This document shows positions 1-11,900 of a DNA stretch of 64,000 nt, in pieces (position 1 is the first letter of the stretch; every line of letters begins with the position of its first letter). Source of the stretch: Hydractinia symbiolongicarpus (lineage: Eukaryota; Cnidaria; Hydrozoa; Anthoathecata; Hydractiniidae); the NCBI RefSeq assembly GCF_029227915.1, contig NC_079879.1, forward strand, positions 20,104,501 to 20,168,500. The letters run 5' to 3'. The translations under genes were made by a program, and so were the position numbers. Below the pieces are notes generated by a model. That model saw only the letters and a list, made by a program, of their open reading frames with translations, was not told the origin of the DNA and did no database searches.

Positions 1-38
1 TTGGATCTACAGACACTCGCACAGAGCAATCACAATCC

Positions 39-2144
39 ATGGAGACTGGCAAAATACACAGAATCACACAAGTGGTGCAAGAATGCACTTTACCTACGAT
101 CACTAAAGCTGTAGTAGGTTCTGAGAAGTCTACACAAAATGAAACCTTTATCACTGTTTCATGGAAGAGAAATGTTTACGAAACCTCTGAAAGTAACAAA
201 TTTTCTACATTCTACAAGTATGAAGATGGTAGTAATCCTAGTTTAAAAGCAATCGCGACATTTCCAATTCTTTCTGCAGATGTTATATTAGAAGCTGTGT
301 CTCCATCGTCAAGTTTACGAGCGACAATAAAAAAAGTTTCGAATCCTGATACGAAAAAGAATGAGTATGTATTGCAGATATGGTCTAAATCGGGAACAAA
401 ACTACAAACAACTATGAATCTGTCATCTTATGATAAGCATGGTCAGGTGCATGCTGATGAAACTTTTGGTTCACTGCAATGGTCAGAAGATGAAACAAGA
501 ATTGTTTATGTTGCTGAAATGAAAAAAGAAAAAAGCATTGGCTTTTTTACAAGAGTTCCTTCCGATGATGATCAAGCAAAACAACCTGAAAGAGGTATAA
601 AATACAATTATGAGGAGTCTTGGGGAGAATTACTGACCGATGTTACCAACACAGTTATTTGTGTTGTGAATATTTCAAAAGAAACACTTAAGATTGTTAA
701 AGGTATTCCTGAAGGAATATGTCCAGCTCAGCCACAATGGGGTCCTAAAAATTCATTAATATTTGAAGGGATTCAGCAGGAACCTTTTCGACTTGGGCGT
801 ATTTATTGTGAAAACCGTGTCAGTGCAATATACCAAATAACACTGGGTGATGAAGAAAGTGTTTTATCACTAACAAATGAACTATTGTCAACCAGTTATT
901 CCCCACGTTTAAACAAGTGCAAAACAAAGGTGATATTTCTACAGAAAATTCTTAGTGGACATGGAGATCCTCATCGAAGTGCAGAAACTTTAATGTTGTA
1001 TGACTTTGAGCAAAACGTTTTGAGTAGAGTCTATTCAGTTAAAACATTTCAAGAAAAACCGGTTGAATTATACTGTCATCAATTACCTAAAAACTGCTGG
1101 TTGGAAGATGATGTTCATATAGCTTTACCTATAACATATCAAGCAAGTCAATATGCCTGTGTTATAAACATTTTAACTGGTGAACTGCATAGTATGACAG
1201 GCTGTACATCAGTGCTTGGAGTTTATGCTAATCTCATTTTGACATCACACATGAAGCTTGAGTCACAATCTGCACTGCTCCAAGTTATAAAATTTCAATT
1301 GCCTTTAGTGTCAATTATTAGAGAGATCGGAACAAATGTTGATAACATTAAATATGGATGCATTACAAATGATCATGGGATTATATCACACTACATCATA
1401 CCAAGCAGTTCTGAAAATAAGTTGTTACCATTAGTTGTTGCAGTACATGGGGGGCCTCATGCCGTGTATACTGATGATTATAATCGAGATGCTCGAGTGT
1501 TCTGTAAACTTGGTTATGCTGTACTTCTGGTAAATTATCGTGGTTCAACTAGTTTCTCAACAGAGTCGTTGAAATCATTGCTAGGAAACGTTGGCACCCA
1601 AGATATCAAGGAAACCCAAAATTTTGTGTTGCAGTTTATTGACTCTATGGATGGAAAGATTGATATGAAAAATATTTTTATTACTGGTGGATCTCATGGA
1701 GGATTTATTACAACTCATTTGATTGGTCAATATCCTACCTTCTATCGGGCTGCTGCAACAAGGAATCCTGTCATAGATATCACATCAATGACGCTTAGCT
1801 CTGATATTCCAGATTGGACATATGTTGAATCTGGTCTTTCTTATACACAAGACATATTGCCAACAGGTGGTGCTTACCAGTCAATGCTTGAAAAGTCTCC
1901 AATTATACATTTAAAAAATGTCAATGCACCAGTTCTGCTCTGTATAGGAGGCAAAGATGCTCGAGTACCACCATCGCAGGGTAAAGCATACTACAGATTG
2001 TTAAAGGCTAACAATAAAGTTGCAAAGTTACTTTTTTATCCAGAAGATTCTCATCCATTGTCTGGAGTCGAAACTGAAGGTGATAGCATTGTCAATATCT
2101 GCAAGTGGTTTTACATGCATTATTGTGGATCTAAGGAAAACTAA
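39..2144 (+). CDS. APEH: Acylaminoacyl-peptidase (acyl-peptide hydrolase), single open frame
   Basis: This 701-residue serine peptidase of the prolyl-oligopeptidase family (S9C) removes N-acylated amino acids from blocked peptides in the cytosol. The N-terminal two thirds should form the beta-propeller and about residues 440-701 the alpha/beta hydrolase. The catalytic triad is visible: Ser552 in GGSHGGF, Asp640 in GGKDARVP and His672 in EDSHPLS. All three sit 35 residues before the human positions (587, 675, 707), so spacing in the catalytic domain is conserved. HGGPH and LLVNYRGST, typical of the family, are also present. The frame is still open from the ATG back to the window edge, so an upstream exon or a few more N-terminal residues are possible. 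There is no intron in 2.1 kb, which is unusual beside its intron-rich neighbours. The identification is secure; the exact start is less so. Confidence 0.93.
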   Translation: METGKIHRITQVVQECTLPTITKAVVGSEKSTQNETFITVSWKRNVYETSESNKFSTFYKYEDGSNPSLKAIATFPILSADVILEAVSPSSSLRATIKKVSNPDTKKNEYVLQIWSKSGTKLQTTMNLSSYDKHGQVHADETFGSLQWSEDETRIVYVAEMKKEKSIGFFTRVPSDDDQAKQPERGIKYNYEESWGELLTDVTNTVICVVNISKETLKIVKGIPEGICPAQPQWGPKNSLIFEGIQQEPFRLGRIYCENRVSAIYQITLGDEESVLSLTNELLSTSYSPRLNKCKTKVIFLQKILSGHGDPHRSAETLMLYDFEQNVLSRVYSVKTFQEKPVELYCHQLPKNCWLEDDVHIALPITYQASQYACVINILTGELHSMTGCTSVLGVYANLILTSHMKLESQSALLQVIKFQLPLVSIIREIGTNVDNIKYGCITNDHGIISHYIIPSSSENKLLPLVVAVHGGPHAVYTDDYNRDARVFCKLGYAVLLVNYRGSTSFSTESLKSLLGNVGTQDIKETQNFVLQFIDSMDGKIDMKNIFITGGSHGGFITTHLIGQYPTFYRAAATRNPVIDITSMTLSSDIPDWTYVESGLSYTQDILPTGGAYQSMLEKSPIIHLKNVNAPVLLCIGGKDARVPPSQGKAYYRLLKANNKVAKLLFYPEDSHPLSGVETEGDSIVNICKWFYMHYCGSKEN

Positions 2145-3089
2145 ATTTATTAATAGAACAGGAGCATTTTTTTCCAATGTATATATATTAGATTTCCTTT
2201 TAGGGCCTGCAAACCACTTTCCAACTTTTTGATAAAAATAATTTTAAAATTTTCGCTACGCAGAAACAACAGTGGCTCTTGGACTCTGTTTTAACTGTTG
2301 CCCCTTCCCCTCCCCCTTATCTTTAAGAATCTAATAGCTGGCCCTGCTTTAAAAATATTTTGAAAATTACAGTTAAATTTACAAGGCAATTTCATATTAC
2401 TGTTTTATTCTATAAGAAACCTGGCAAGCTAATTCCAAAAGTTTTTTGTTACCATCCAATGCGATTTTTCTCCAAAGTCTCCCTAGTGGGTTTCAAATTT
2501 TTTTGTTGCAATATATACAATTTTTGTACAAAAATAGGTATGCAATTGAAGTGTGGATAAAATTAAACTTTTTTCATTTCATTTTAAAGTATTTAGACGG
2601 AAAGCTATCACTTTACACAGAAAACTTCATTCCTTGTATGGACAGTGTATTATACCAAGACACATATCCAAAAAACTTCGGTGTTATCCTTAATAAAACA
2701 ATTGCCAGAAGAAAAACTGATAATCTGTGAAAACTAAAAAATCGCGCAAAGCTCAGAAACTTTGTACGCAACCAGGTTATAAGCAACACTACTAAAATCT
2801 GCGAGTTTGTTAACCAATTTTTGGCAACCAATAATTTTTGAGCTGCGGTTTTTGTTCCTTGTGATTATAAGCAGTGAGACAAAGCATAAATGCGAAATTC
2901 AGGTTTCTTTTCCTTTTATACCTTTGATAATCTATCTGTCTTCTAGTCGTCTATGTCGATGGCGCCGACGACTTCAACTTTACGTGCTTTAAAAGGTTGG
3001 GCACGAGAAGCAGCCGAAACATGATGCATTATGTTAACTAGGCTTTTGTATCAGCTACTCTTCTTTTTTGTGACCTGGTACGGAGAGCT
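2145..3089. other. APEH 3' flank, no gene seen
   Basis: AT-rich DNA after the APEH stop. The first clear AATAAA on the plus strand is near 2694, about 550 bp downstream, so a long 3'UTR is possible. The short open frames here have no recognisable content. Confidence 0.5.
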
Positions 3090-4740
3090 CATCAGAAACA
3101 GTGGACAAGAATTTGTCTAACAGATTTTTGAAGGAATTGATATTTCCAAAATGGTCATGCATTTTTAGGGGAAGTGTGTTGAAGATTCTTGCCAAAAATG
3201 ACCCGGGTTGCAATACAAAATTTTTGGGACAGCAGAAGGGAGCTTGTATAGTCTGCCTCTACATGGTGGGATCTAGTAGTTTATTGGTTTGTGACTAGTA
3301 CCAAAATCGGGGACAAGGCCTTCTACAAATTCTTTCTCTACGTCGTTGTAGTAAATACATCTTTAACCATTTGAGAGTTTCATAATAGTTTTTACCTTGT
3401 GTACAATCTATTCTTCTTAAGTAGCTCCATTAAATAGCCTCAAGGCAAGAAATCTCTGACTGTTTTTAAGGGCTCCATGCCTCAGGAATTTAATTTTTTT
3501 TGTTAAAAAATTTTTCGCGGAGTTGGCAACTACTAATTTTAGCGAGAATTAGAATGTCGCGAATTCTGCAAAAAAGGGTTTGATGATATTCTTAATTCTC
3601 AATTTATACGGATTTCAAAGGGCTTCTACGTAGAATACAGACTGCTAAAGTTAAACTTCACGCATATCTTATATGGAGTCATCCATAAAGGATGTCAGCA
3701 CATACGTGCAGTTCTGGGTAAATCAGAATGACAAAAATAGTGTGAATAAACGTGGATTTTCATTTATTTCAGATTTACATAGAGTAACAAAGGCTATTTT
3801 AGCTGCATCGAATGAGTTTAAATTTGGCGCTCTTGATGAAGGATACATTATTGTCGAATGTCCATTTATAAACAATGTCAAAATCTGCTTGCAAATGTGT
3901 GGAGTCATATGTTGATTTAATCTCTATGGAAATGCGGGTGTTATCAGCGAAACTACACAATGTTTCAAAAAATGATATCTGAGTTTATGTGTCTCATTAG
4001 TATTAGAAATATATGAGGCTTAAAACGCTTTTTAAGGGCGTAAAGAATCATAGTGCATTGGCAATAACAGTTTGGTTTTGGCTTGTAGGAAAGACTTAAC
4101 CCATTTATATAGTTTACCACGTCATCATTTTTTTTCAGCTTTAATAGAGCAATGCTAAAGTCAACCTTGTTAAACGCTTTAGCAAAGTCCGGATACAACC
4201 TTCCTCCAAGATACAACGTATAAACATTGTAGTAGCTAAAGAGTATCATCGAAATGTGCGAATAGTTGACTAACGCAAAAGTGACCTTTCCTGAAACCAT
4301 GTAATTTTGAATTAAAAAGATTGTGCTTATGGTCCCCAAGATCCTCGAAAACTTTTCCCAATATCGAAGTAATAGAATAGAAAAAAATGGCCAGCGTCAC
4401 AAGCAGACCATGAAAAAAGTGTATATATTGTTTTGACAAGATCTTCAGTATTAAAGTCCAAATTTTCAAAGATAAGGTCGGCGGGTTGAAGGATGTGAGA
4501 GCGGTCGCAATTTTCTGGTGCACCTTGATCTCCTCCTTTAAAAAAAAGGGAAAGTATGGCTTGTTTTTAGAATCTTCGGTGTGAAACCTTTATCAAAGTT
4601 GTTTCTCCATATGTGCTTCAAGGGTTTTAAAAGAGATATTTTGCACTTCTTTAAGAAAATTGGAGGAGAATTATCTAGCAGTAGCAGAGTTGGATTTATT
4701 GTGTTGATTCCTTTACGCAATTCGCAATCTTTTCTTCTGC
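3090..4740 (-). mobile_element. Decayed non-LTR retrotransposon (LINE) reverse-transcriptase fossil
   Basis: Read on the minus strand, broken frames give reverse-transcriptase landmarks in the expected order. First comes a segment resembling PLKHIWRNNFDKGFTPKILK (about 4700-4560). It is followed by HGFRKGHFCVSQLFAHFDD (about 4300-4240) and then DFAKAFNKVDFSIALLKLKK (about 4190-4130). The LINE motifs these resemble are HGFRKG.S...QL and DFSKAFDKVDH. Further down, 3700-3090 resembles the end of LINE pol frames (DSTIMYPSS, then RFLALRL). There are many stops and frameshifts, so the copy is dead. The clade is uncertain (Jockey/CR1/Rex-like), and both ends are estimated from where similarity fades. 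Confidence 0.7.
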
Positions 4741-5930
4741 AATTCCAAAAAAGGAAATAAAATTTGCAATCTAATTTTGTCGATTTCCAATAAAAAGATG
4801 AGTTATTTCTGTCGTTGTTTTGCTATATGAAGGTTTACGGGGAAAACCCGTCAATTACTTGCATCGAAAGAATTTTTAAATGAACAAATCTTAATGACCA
4901 AGATGAAAAAAAAGACAAAGCTTTTAGAATATTGTTAAATTAGTTTGAAATTTTCATGTTCAAAAAAATCACGGTTGTTTCGAATAAGATACATTTAAAA
5001 AGAAAAACTTTTAGGCTTTAATCTTTAAATACAATTATATTTTAAGTACAAGCTTTTGTAAGGGTTGGTCGATTTTACAGTTCATGCAATTTCTTGACAC
5101 AATATCAGATTGGCAATCTTTAATTCCGCAATTTCATGATTGTATCACCAGTCCGCAATCTTAAGTTCCTAAATTTACGATTTTTCGACCATAAATTTGC
5201 AATCTTTAATTCTACAATCTTTTCTAACGCAAATTTTTTTCCCGTAGGTAGTTTTCGAAAAGGACTTGCCAACTTGTAGTTCTGGATCTCTTATTTGCCT
5301 TTTTTTATCTAGCGCCCTGGGATTAAATAGATGACCTGGAGATTCGCGGGTTGTTCTGCTAATCCTTTAATTTGAAATAAATTGATTGAATATATCCTTA
5401 AGAGCAAAAATCGATGAAAATTGAAATCGTTACACAGGCTTAGAAATGTCCTAATAATGTCGTCTAGTAATACTGTTAAATGCTGGAAATAAGTCGTTGA
5501 ATATCAAAATAATTTCGTTGCATCGTTGAATAGTCAAATAAGTGGTTGTATACCGAAATAATTTCTTTGAATAGCCAAATAGTTGCATGCTCAAATAATT
5601 TGTTGAATACCGACATGTTTTCGTTGAATATTAAATCGATGAATTATGTTGCTACGCATAAACAACCGTAGTCACCTCTCAAAAAATTCATCATTCACTG
5701 TACCACGGGTCGCTGATGCACATGGTCCTTATTTTGAAAAGGGTTTTTGTGGCACGTTACTTTCGGATTCGATCACAAACCCAAGTGGCCAATCCTACTG
5801 AAACAGTAAAACACCTTGGAATATTACTGAACAACTTAGTGTGTTTGATCTTTTCGTCCAGTTTTTGTGTTTTCCGAAAAAGTCTTGGTGGACAAGTGGT
5901 GTTTATGCAGTAACACTACCTTCGAGGAAA
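4741..5930. other. Intergenic region upstream of eIF3a with degenerate short repeats
   Basis: No gene is seen. Two patches of loose repetition occur. Around 5090-5230, phrases like GCAATCTTTAATTC recur. Around 5490-5640, variants of CGTTGAATANNNAAATAATTT recur about six times. The eIF3a promoter must lie at the right end, but I see no certain TATA box or trans-splice acceptor. Confidence 0.4.
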
Positions 5931-8900
5931 ATGCCTCAATACTTTCAAAAGCCGGAGAATGCTCTGAAAAGAGCTAATGGTGAGTTAATTCTAATTTATT
6001 AACAATTATTTCAAAGCTAATATTAATTTATGTGATGGCTAGCTAGCTACACAACGTTTACTCGACCGCTGGCTAGTAGCTATAAAACTTTTTTAAAGTT
6101 TCTACTGCTAGCAGGTGTATACTAACTTTTTAGTGTAAGCTTAATCACTTTATTTAATCTAACTACCACTAGGTCACCCTTATAGTATGTTTGGTTAGCG
6201 CAAATCAGGTGTTAAAATTTCAGGTGTTAAAATTTCTCCACGACACATGTGCTTAAAATTTGTCTAATAAACTGATAGAGTGGGTTTGCCCAGATACAGC
6301 CAGTGTTTACATCTACCTTCGAAACTTGTTAACGGCTATGATAAACAACTATTGTCTGGTCCTGATAAGTGCAGGTATGTTCGTGCACCATTATGGCCAT
6401 TTGTCATGTGTACAGCACAAACAGACCCTGGGTAAACAGAGAAAACCACAACTTAGCCTGAATCGCACATTCACGGCCACTTCGCCCTTAACCGACCACC
6501 AATTAATTTTCTTAATAGACACTCAAATCTGATCATTTCAGTATAATCTGCAATAGAGGGAGTTAAACATTCTTATATGCCAACTGATAACACTCCAAAT
6601 GCTTCACATTTCCAGTCTCCTTAACCATGCTAGCTCAGTTTGTGACCCACCCAGGGCCCATTTTTATCGCGAGAACGACCATGTGGTTGTTTTGTCACGA
6701 TTAAAGAAAGGAAAAGGAATGTCAAAGTAAACAATAACAACAGGTTGTTTATTACAATATTTATTATTAAACTGAAACTTTACATTGTTTAAATCATTAA
6801 AATCCAATTAAATGTATGTGGCCCTATTAGGGCGCCATATTTTTTTAACGTTGAAATTTCCTGGGTCCATTATTTCCAATTCTCTTGTCTGGATATGGAA
6901 CTGTTACAAGGTAGTTATAAAGGACAGCACCAAGTATGTAATTTACACAGAGTTGATTGAATTTTACCTATTCATAAAGTTTTATAAGAGTTGCAAGAAT
7001 TTTCGAAAAGCTTTGAACCAACATTTCTTGACAAATTAAGTAATCGAATTGATGAACTTTGGTTTTTTCGAAGTTCAAAGGTTCTTAAGTGTTTCAAACA
7101 AGGAATTAACATAACATTGTAATAAATAAATGAAGTTATACATAATTTATATCTCTGGCCATAATTGGACGATAGCTGTATATGGGCGAACACTCTATGT
7201 GCTTAAAATACAATACACCCTTACGATAATTAAATTGTAGCTACATGCGTTTCTACGGCTCTCCATAGTTTTACAATATCGTAGGAAAGGAGGTAAAAAA
7301 CATGTTTTTATAAGTTTCTTAGAGCCGAAAGTGTGTTTTCTCCAGTTTTTTAACTTTTGTAGAATCAAGTTGCCTGAAACTCAGCCTTCATTTCCTGGAC
7401 CGATTATGGTTAAGAGTGGTCTATTGTGCATGAGTACAAAACTATTACGCATGTTTAAGAAGTCATGTGTGTAAACAGAGTTATGGCTGATTTAAAAAAT
7501 TTCATATAAACACAACAATATTTCATATTAGCATTTTGAAATCTCATGTGGGGTACATCTCATGTTGGGTCCATTTTAAGGGTACTTATGTGGAATATTG
7601 TAAAGAATGTTTTATGTAAAGACTTTTCCTTGCTGCTTAGCAACAACTGCTGCAGTGAAAACAACCTTGTGGCACGTACTGAAAATTTAAAGAAAGTCAG
7701 GGTTGCCCTCTATACCCATTTTACCATATGCATATATTTGGACAATTTTTTTGCAATTTGCACCAGCACTGTGCATTTTGTGATGTAATTACTGATTTAT
7801 TATTTTAAATATATAAGCTCATGTTAGTAATATTTGCCATGGTAAAATTGTACACAAAGTCTGTAGAACTTGTGTGATCGGACTTGCAAAAAAAGAAACA
7901 AAGAAATAGAGCAAAAAAAGGATAGTTTTTTCTAGAGTGTAATTAATTTATGAAAATACGAAAAAACATGAGGCATTGTAACCATTATAATCTTATTTGC
8001 CATGGTGAAATTGTACACAAATAATAATTGACTCACTGGTAGCCATGTGGTAGGGCGTTGATTTCTAGTGCTGGAGGTCTTAGGTTGAAATTCCGGCTGA
8101 GTCATGGCAAAGACTATGATCTATCCTTTCTGCTTCGCGTTCAGCATGAGAATGGATTGATGTTTAGGTGGTTGTCTAGTTAAGTAATTGCTTTGCTTGC
8201 ACGACTTTGGTAGCTTAAATGCAGGATTTTTTCTCTTCCTAAAACGTTAATGTTTATTTATGCATTTGATTTGATCTGATGCATTTTTAATTCATATTAT
8301 TTTATAGTTTTTATTTATTATAAACATGGTAGTTTTCTCTGGTAAATAAGGAAGTCACTTTCCTGTTTTTGATTTAAACATAGGGGATAGTTCAAACAAA
8401 AATATTTCACAAGATAAAATTGAAAAAATTCATTGAGAACAAGCGTTAAGTAAAATGAGAATGCAAGGTGTAATCTAGAATTCTAAAATAAGGGCTGCTA
8501 AATCCCAAATAGTAATTTTATCAAGGTGGTCTTAGGTATTATTGAAATCTTATTCCTTCGTAATTTGCTAAAATTGGGCTATAAGTCCCATATTTTGTAG
8601 TGAATACAATTAGCTCCTCTTATAAGTTGGGAAATTTGGGATAAATTTCAATTGGAAAATAGGCGTTTAATGGCTACTGAGAACGCTGGAAAGTAAAGTT
8701 TCTACTCCTATTTTAAAAGAAAACACGTTGTACCTTTTAAGGCTATCACACAAAACCTAAACAGCTTGTAATAAGGCAAAAAATTAGCTGTCATACTTTT
8801 GCAAATTCCAAGCACTGGGAGATCTTGGTTTATGCAAAATAAGTAAATCAGAAGCAAAGCTTTAAGAAACAAGAGGCCTAAATTGCGCCCTAAAGCTTTG

Positions 8901-11900
8901 ATAAAAAAGATTCAAAAGGGTTTGTTCCACAAGTAGTACCAAGTTGCTATTACCCTATTTACCAGAATTAGGCACATTTTTGTGTGCCTCACCCTTTATT
9001 GATAGGCCTGCAGCAAACTGTTTCTCAACAATTGACAGATTATATCTCTATAAATTTATATAATCTCTATCAGATAGAGTTCTGTGAGCTCTATCCAGTT
9101 GTTAAAGTTTTTAATAATGCTGAATTGTTGTCCACATTTGGTAATGCCCCCTAAATATAACTAAACTTTATTAAAATTGACATTGATTTAAAAATTACCT
9201 TTATGTTATGCTTATATTTTTTTAGAATTTATTGTTATTGGTAAAAAAGAAGCCGCCTTAGATGTTTTGTATGATGTTATCAAGAGTAAGAAGCATCGTA
9301 ACTGGCAAAAGATACATGAACCAATTTTGCAAGCATATCTTGGGCTATGTATTGATTTAAAAAGATCTGTTAATGCCAAGGAAGGTCTATATCAGTACAA
9401 GTTAATCTGCCAACAAGTGAACATTGCTTCATTAGAAGAAATTATATCTTTCTTTTTACAACTGGCTGAAAAACATGCTGAAGAAGCAAGAAATCAATCC
9501 ATTGAACTTGTTACAGTGGAAGACCTTGATCAAGTACAAACACCTGAAGGGTAAGCCATTACAAAAAAAAACAATTTATATATAGTTGTGAGAACTTGTT
9601 TTTTTTAAGGCCGGGTCATCTATTTCACCTAAGGGGTTATTTTTCAAAACAATTTTTGTCTTAATCCCTAAAATAATCTTGGCAAAGTAACTTTAAATTT
9701 TTTTTTGCGTTACACAAATTCATCGCGTTATATAATAAAATTAAAAGTAATAACTAAATTAATGACTCGTATAAAAAATTGTGTCAAAATAGCTCTAGAG
9801 GCATAGACTTAACTGACTTATTAAGTTGGCGGTGACTGAGTCAATCTTTTTTTTTAATGGAAAATACTATGGGACCAACCCTAGCTAATGGGTTCATGTG
9901 TCACTATGAAAATAGATTTGGCTTAGTTAATTCAAATCCTAGTAATTTAAACGTTACGTTGATGATATTTTTGTTTTGTTTAATTCCAAAGATGATATTC
10001 AACCATTTTTTGATTATTTAAATTCTTGCTAAAGTGTATTTCTTTTATTTATGAAGTAGAGACAGATGACAAACTGCCTTTTTTAGACGTTTGCATTTCT
10101 AGAAGTTATAACAAATTTGTTACTAATGTTTATCGGAAACCCACATTTAGTGGTGCTTTAACCAATTTTGCTAGCTTTATACCTATGTAATATAAATGGT
10201 CTCATTTCCACTTCATTGTATCATAGTTTTAGGTTAAGCTCCAGTTTTGAATTATTTCATGCTGAAGTGGACAAACTTTTAGGAAAAATAGTTACCCTGA
10301 TAATGTTGTTGATTTCTTCATACGTAACTTTCTCAACACATGTTTCAACGTAAGGAAAAGATTACCACTGTTCCTAAGAAAGAGATGTGTATTTTGCTAC
10401 CATTGTCCTTACAAATGCTGACCAGATTATCTAAACTACTTAGTTCGTTTTTACCTCATTGTAGACTTAAAGTAGTATTTACCTCTAATATGCCCCTGAG
10501 TAGTTATTTCTCATTTAAAGATCACATTCCCAAACTTCTATGCTCCGGACTTGTTTATAAGTTTTTTGTTTAGTGACTGCAATGCCACTTATTATGGCAA
10601 GTCTATTCACTATTTTAAGGTTCGCATGTCCGAGCACATGGGAGTTTTGCCACTGTTGGGTAAAAAGGTTAGGTATTGCAACCTACTGCTGTATTGCAAC
10701 ATATTTTGGACTCTCCTTCATGCTCTCCACCATCCTTTGAGAATTTTAATATTCTAACGCGTGAGTCTAATCATTTTAAAATTACGCTGAAGGAGAGTCT
10801 GCTCATTGAGTGAGATCGACCATTCCTTAATAGGTCAGTTAAGTCTATATATGATTATTTTAAAAGTTATTTTTGAAATGCGTAAATTTGTAAATGCAAT
10901 TCTTACCTGCAACTTAGGATCATGTTGTCCTCTGTCAGCTCAGAGGATGCACAAGATAGATCCGACAGAGTTTTACTAACACCATGGGTGAAGTTTCTTT
11001 GGGAAGCATACCGTAATGTTCTTGAGTTGCTCAGAAATAACAATCGAGTGGAAAGATTGTACCATGAAACTGCACAAAGTGGTATGTATTAAGTGGTCAA
11101 CAACAGTTTGATTGCATCAAAAACTTTTAATTTATAGCCTGCGAGAAGTATTCTGATTTTGCTATGATTTTTCATTTTTGTGTTAGCTTTCAAGTTTTGT
11201 TTAAAATACCAACGACGTGCTGAATTTCGGAAGTTATGTGTTCTTATTAAAAATCACTTGGATCAAGTGTTAAAGTATCAAGGGCAGCCGACTGCTATCA
11301 ACCTGAATGCTCCGGAGAGTTTGCAAATGCATTTGGAAACACGTTTATTTCAGTTAGAGAATGCAATAACAATGGAATTATGGCAGGTAAAAAACTAAAG
11401 ATCATGTCAATATTTCTAACCTTTCTCTTTGAGACTGTTTTCATGTGACTAAATAAAGATATCTTCATACCAACAATTGTTAAGAATGTAAAGCAGGGAA
11501 AATTTCTGTGAAAAAATCAGACTGTAGAGAAGAGAACCTCTTTCTGTCTGAAAGCACTGTGGGCTATTTGCCATTTTTAATATTTATTTCGTTGTAGCAA
11601 TTATAGAAATACCTGATAGAAATAATTGATAAAAAAGTTTTCTAATTTTTCTGATATAGGAAGCCTTTCGTGCAATTGAAGGAATCCATTACCTAATGCA
11701 GATGTCTAAGAAGCCACCAAAGCCACATATGATGGCAAATTATTACGAGAAAGTTGCTCTTGTGTTTTTTAAAGCAGAAAACAAGTTGTTTCATGCAGCT
11801 GCCCTGTTAAAATTGTTTACACTAATCAAGGACCAAAAAAAGACTGTTACACCTGAAGAATTAAAAAGGTTTGTTAAGTTTAACCTTATTAGGCCCAGAC

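Noticed and set aside
3673-3915. 80-codon plus-strand frame
   Set aside because: Antisense of the decayed LINE segment; the minus strand reads better (DSTIMYPSS).
8034-8110. Functional tRNA gene
   Set aside because: The A and B boxes are imperfect and I could not form a full cloverleaf with an acceptor stem. A SINE head or pseudogene is more likely.
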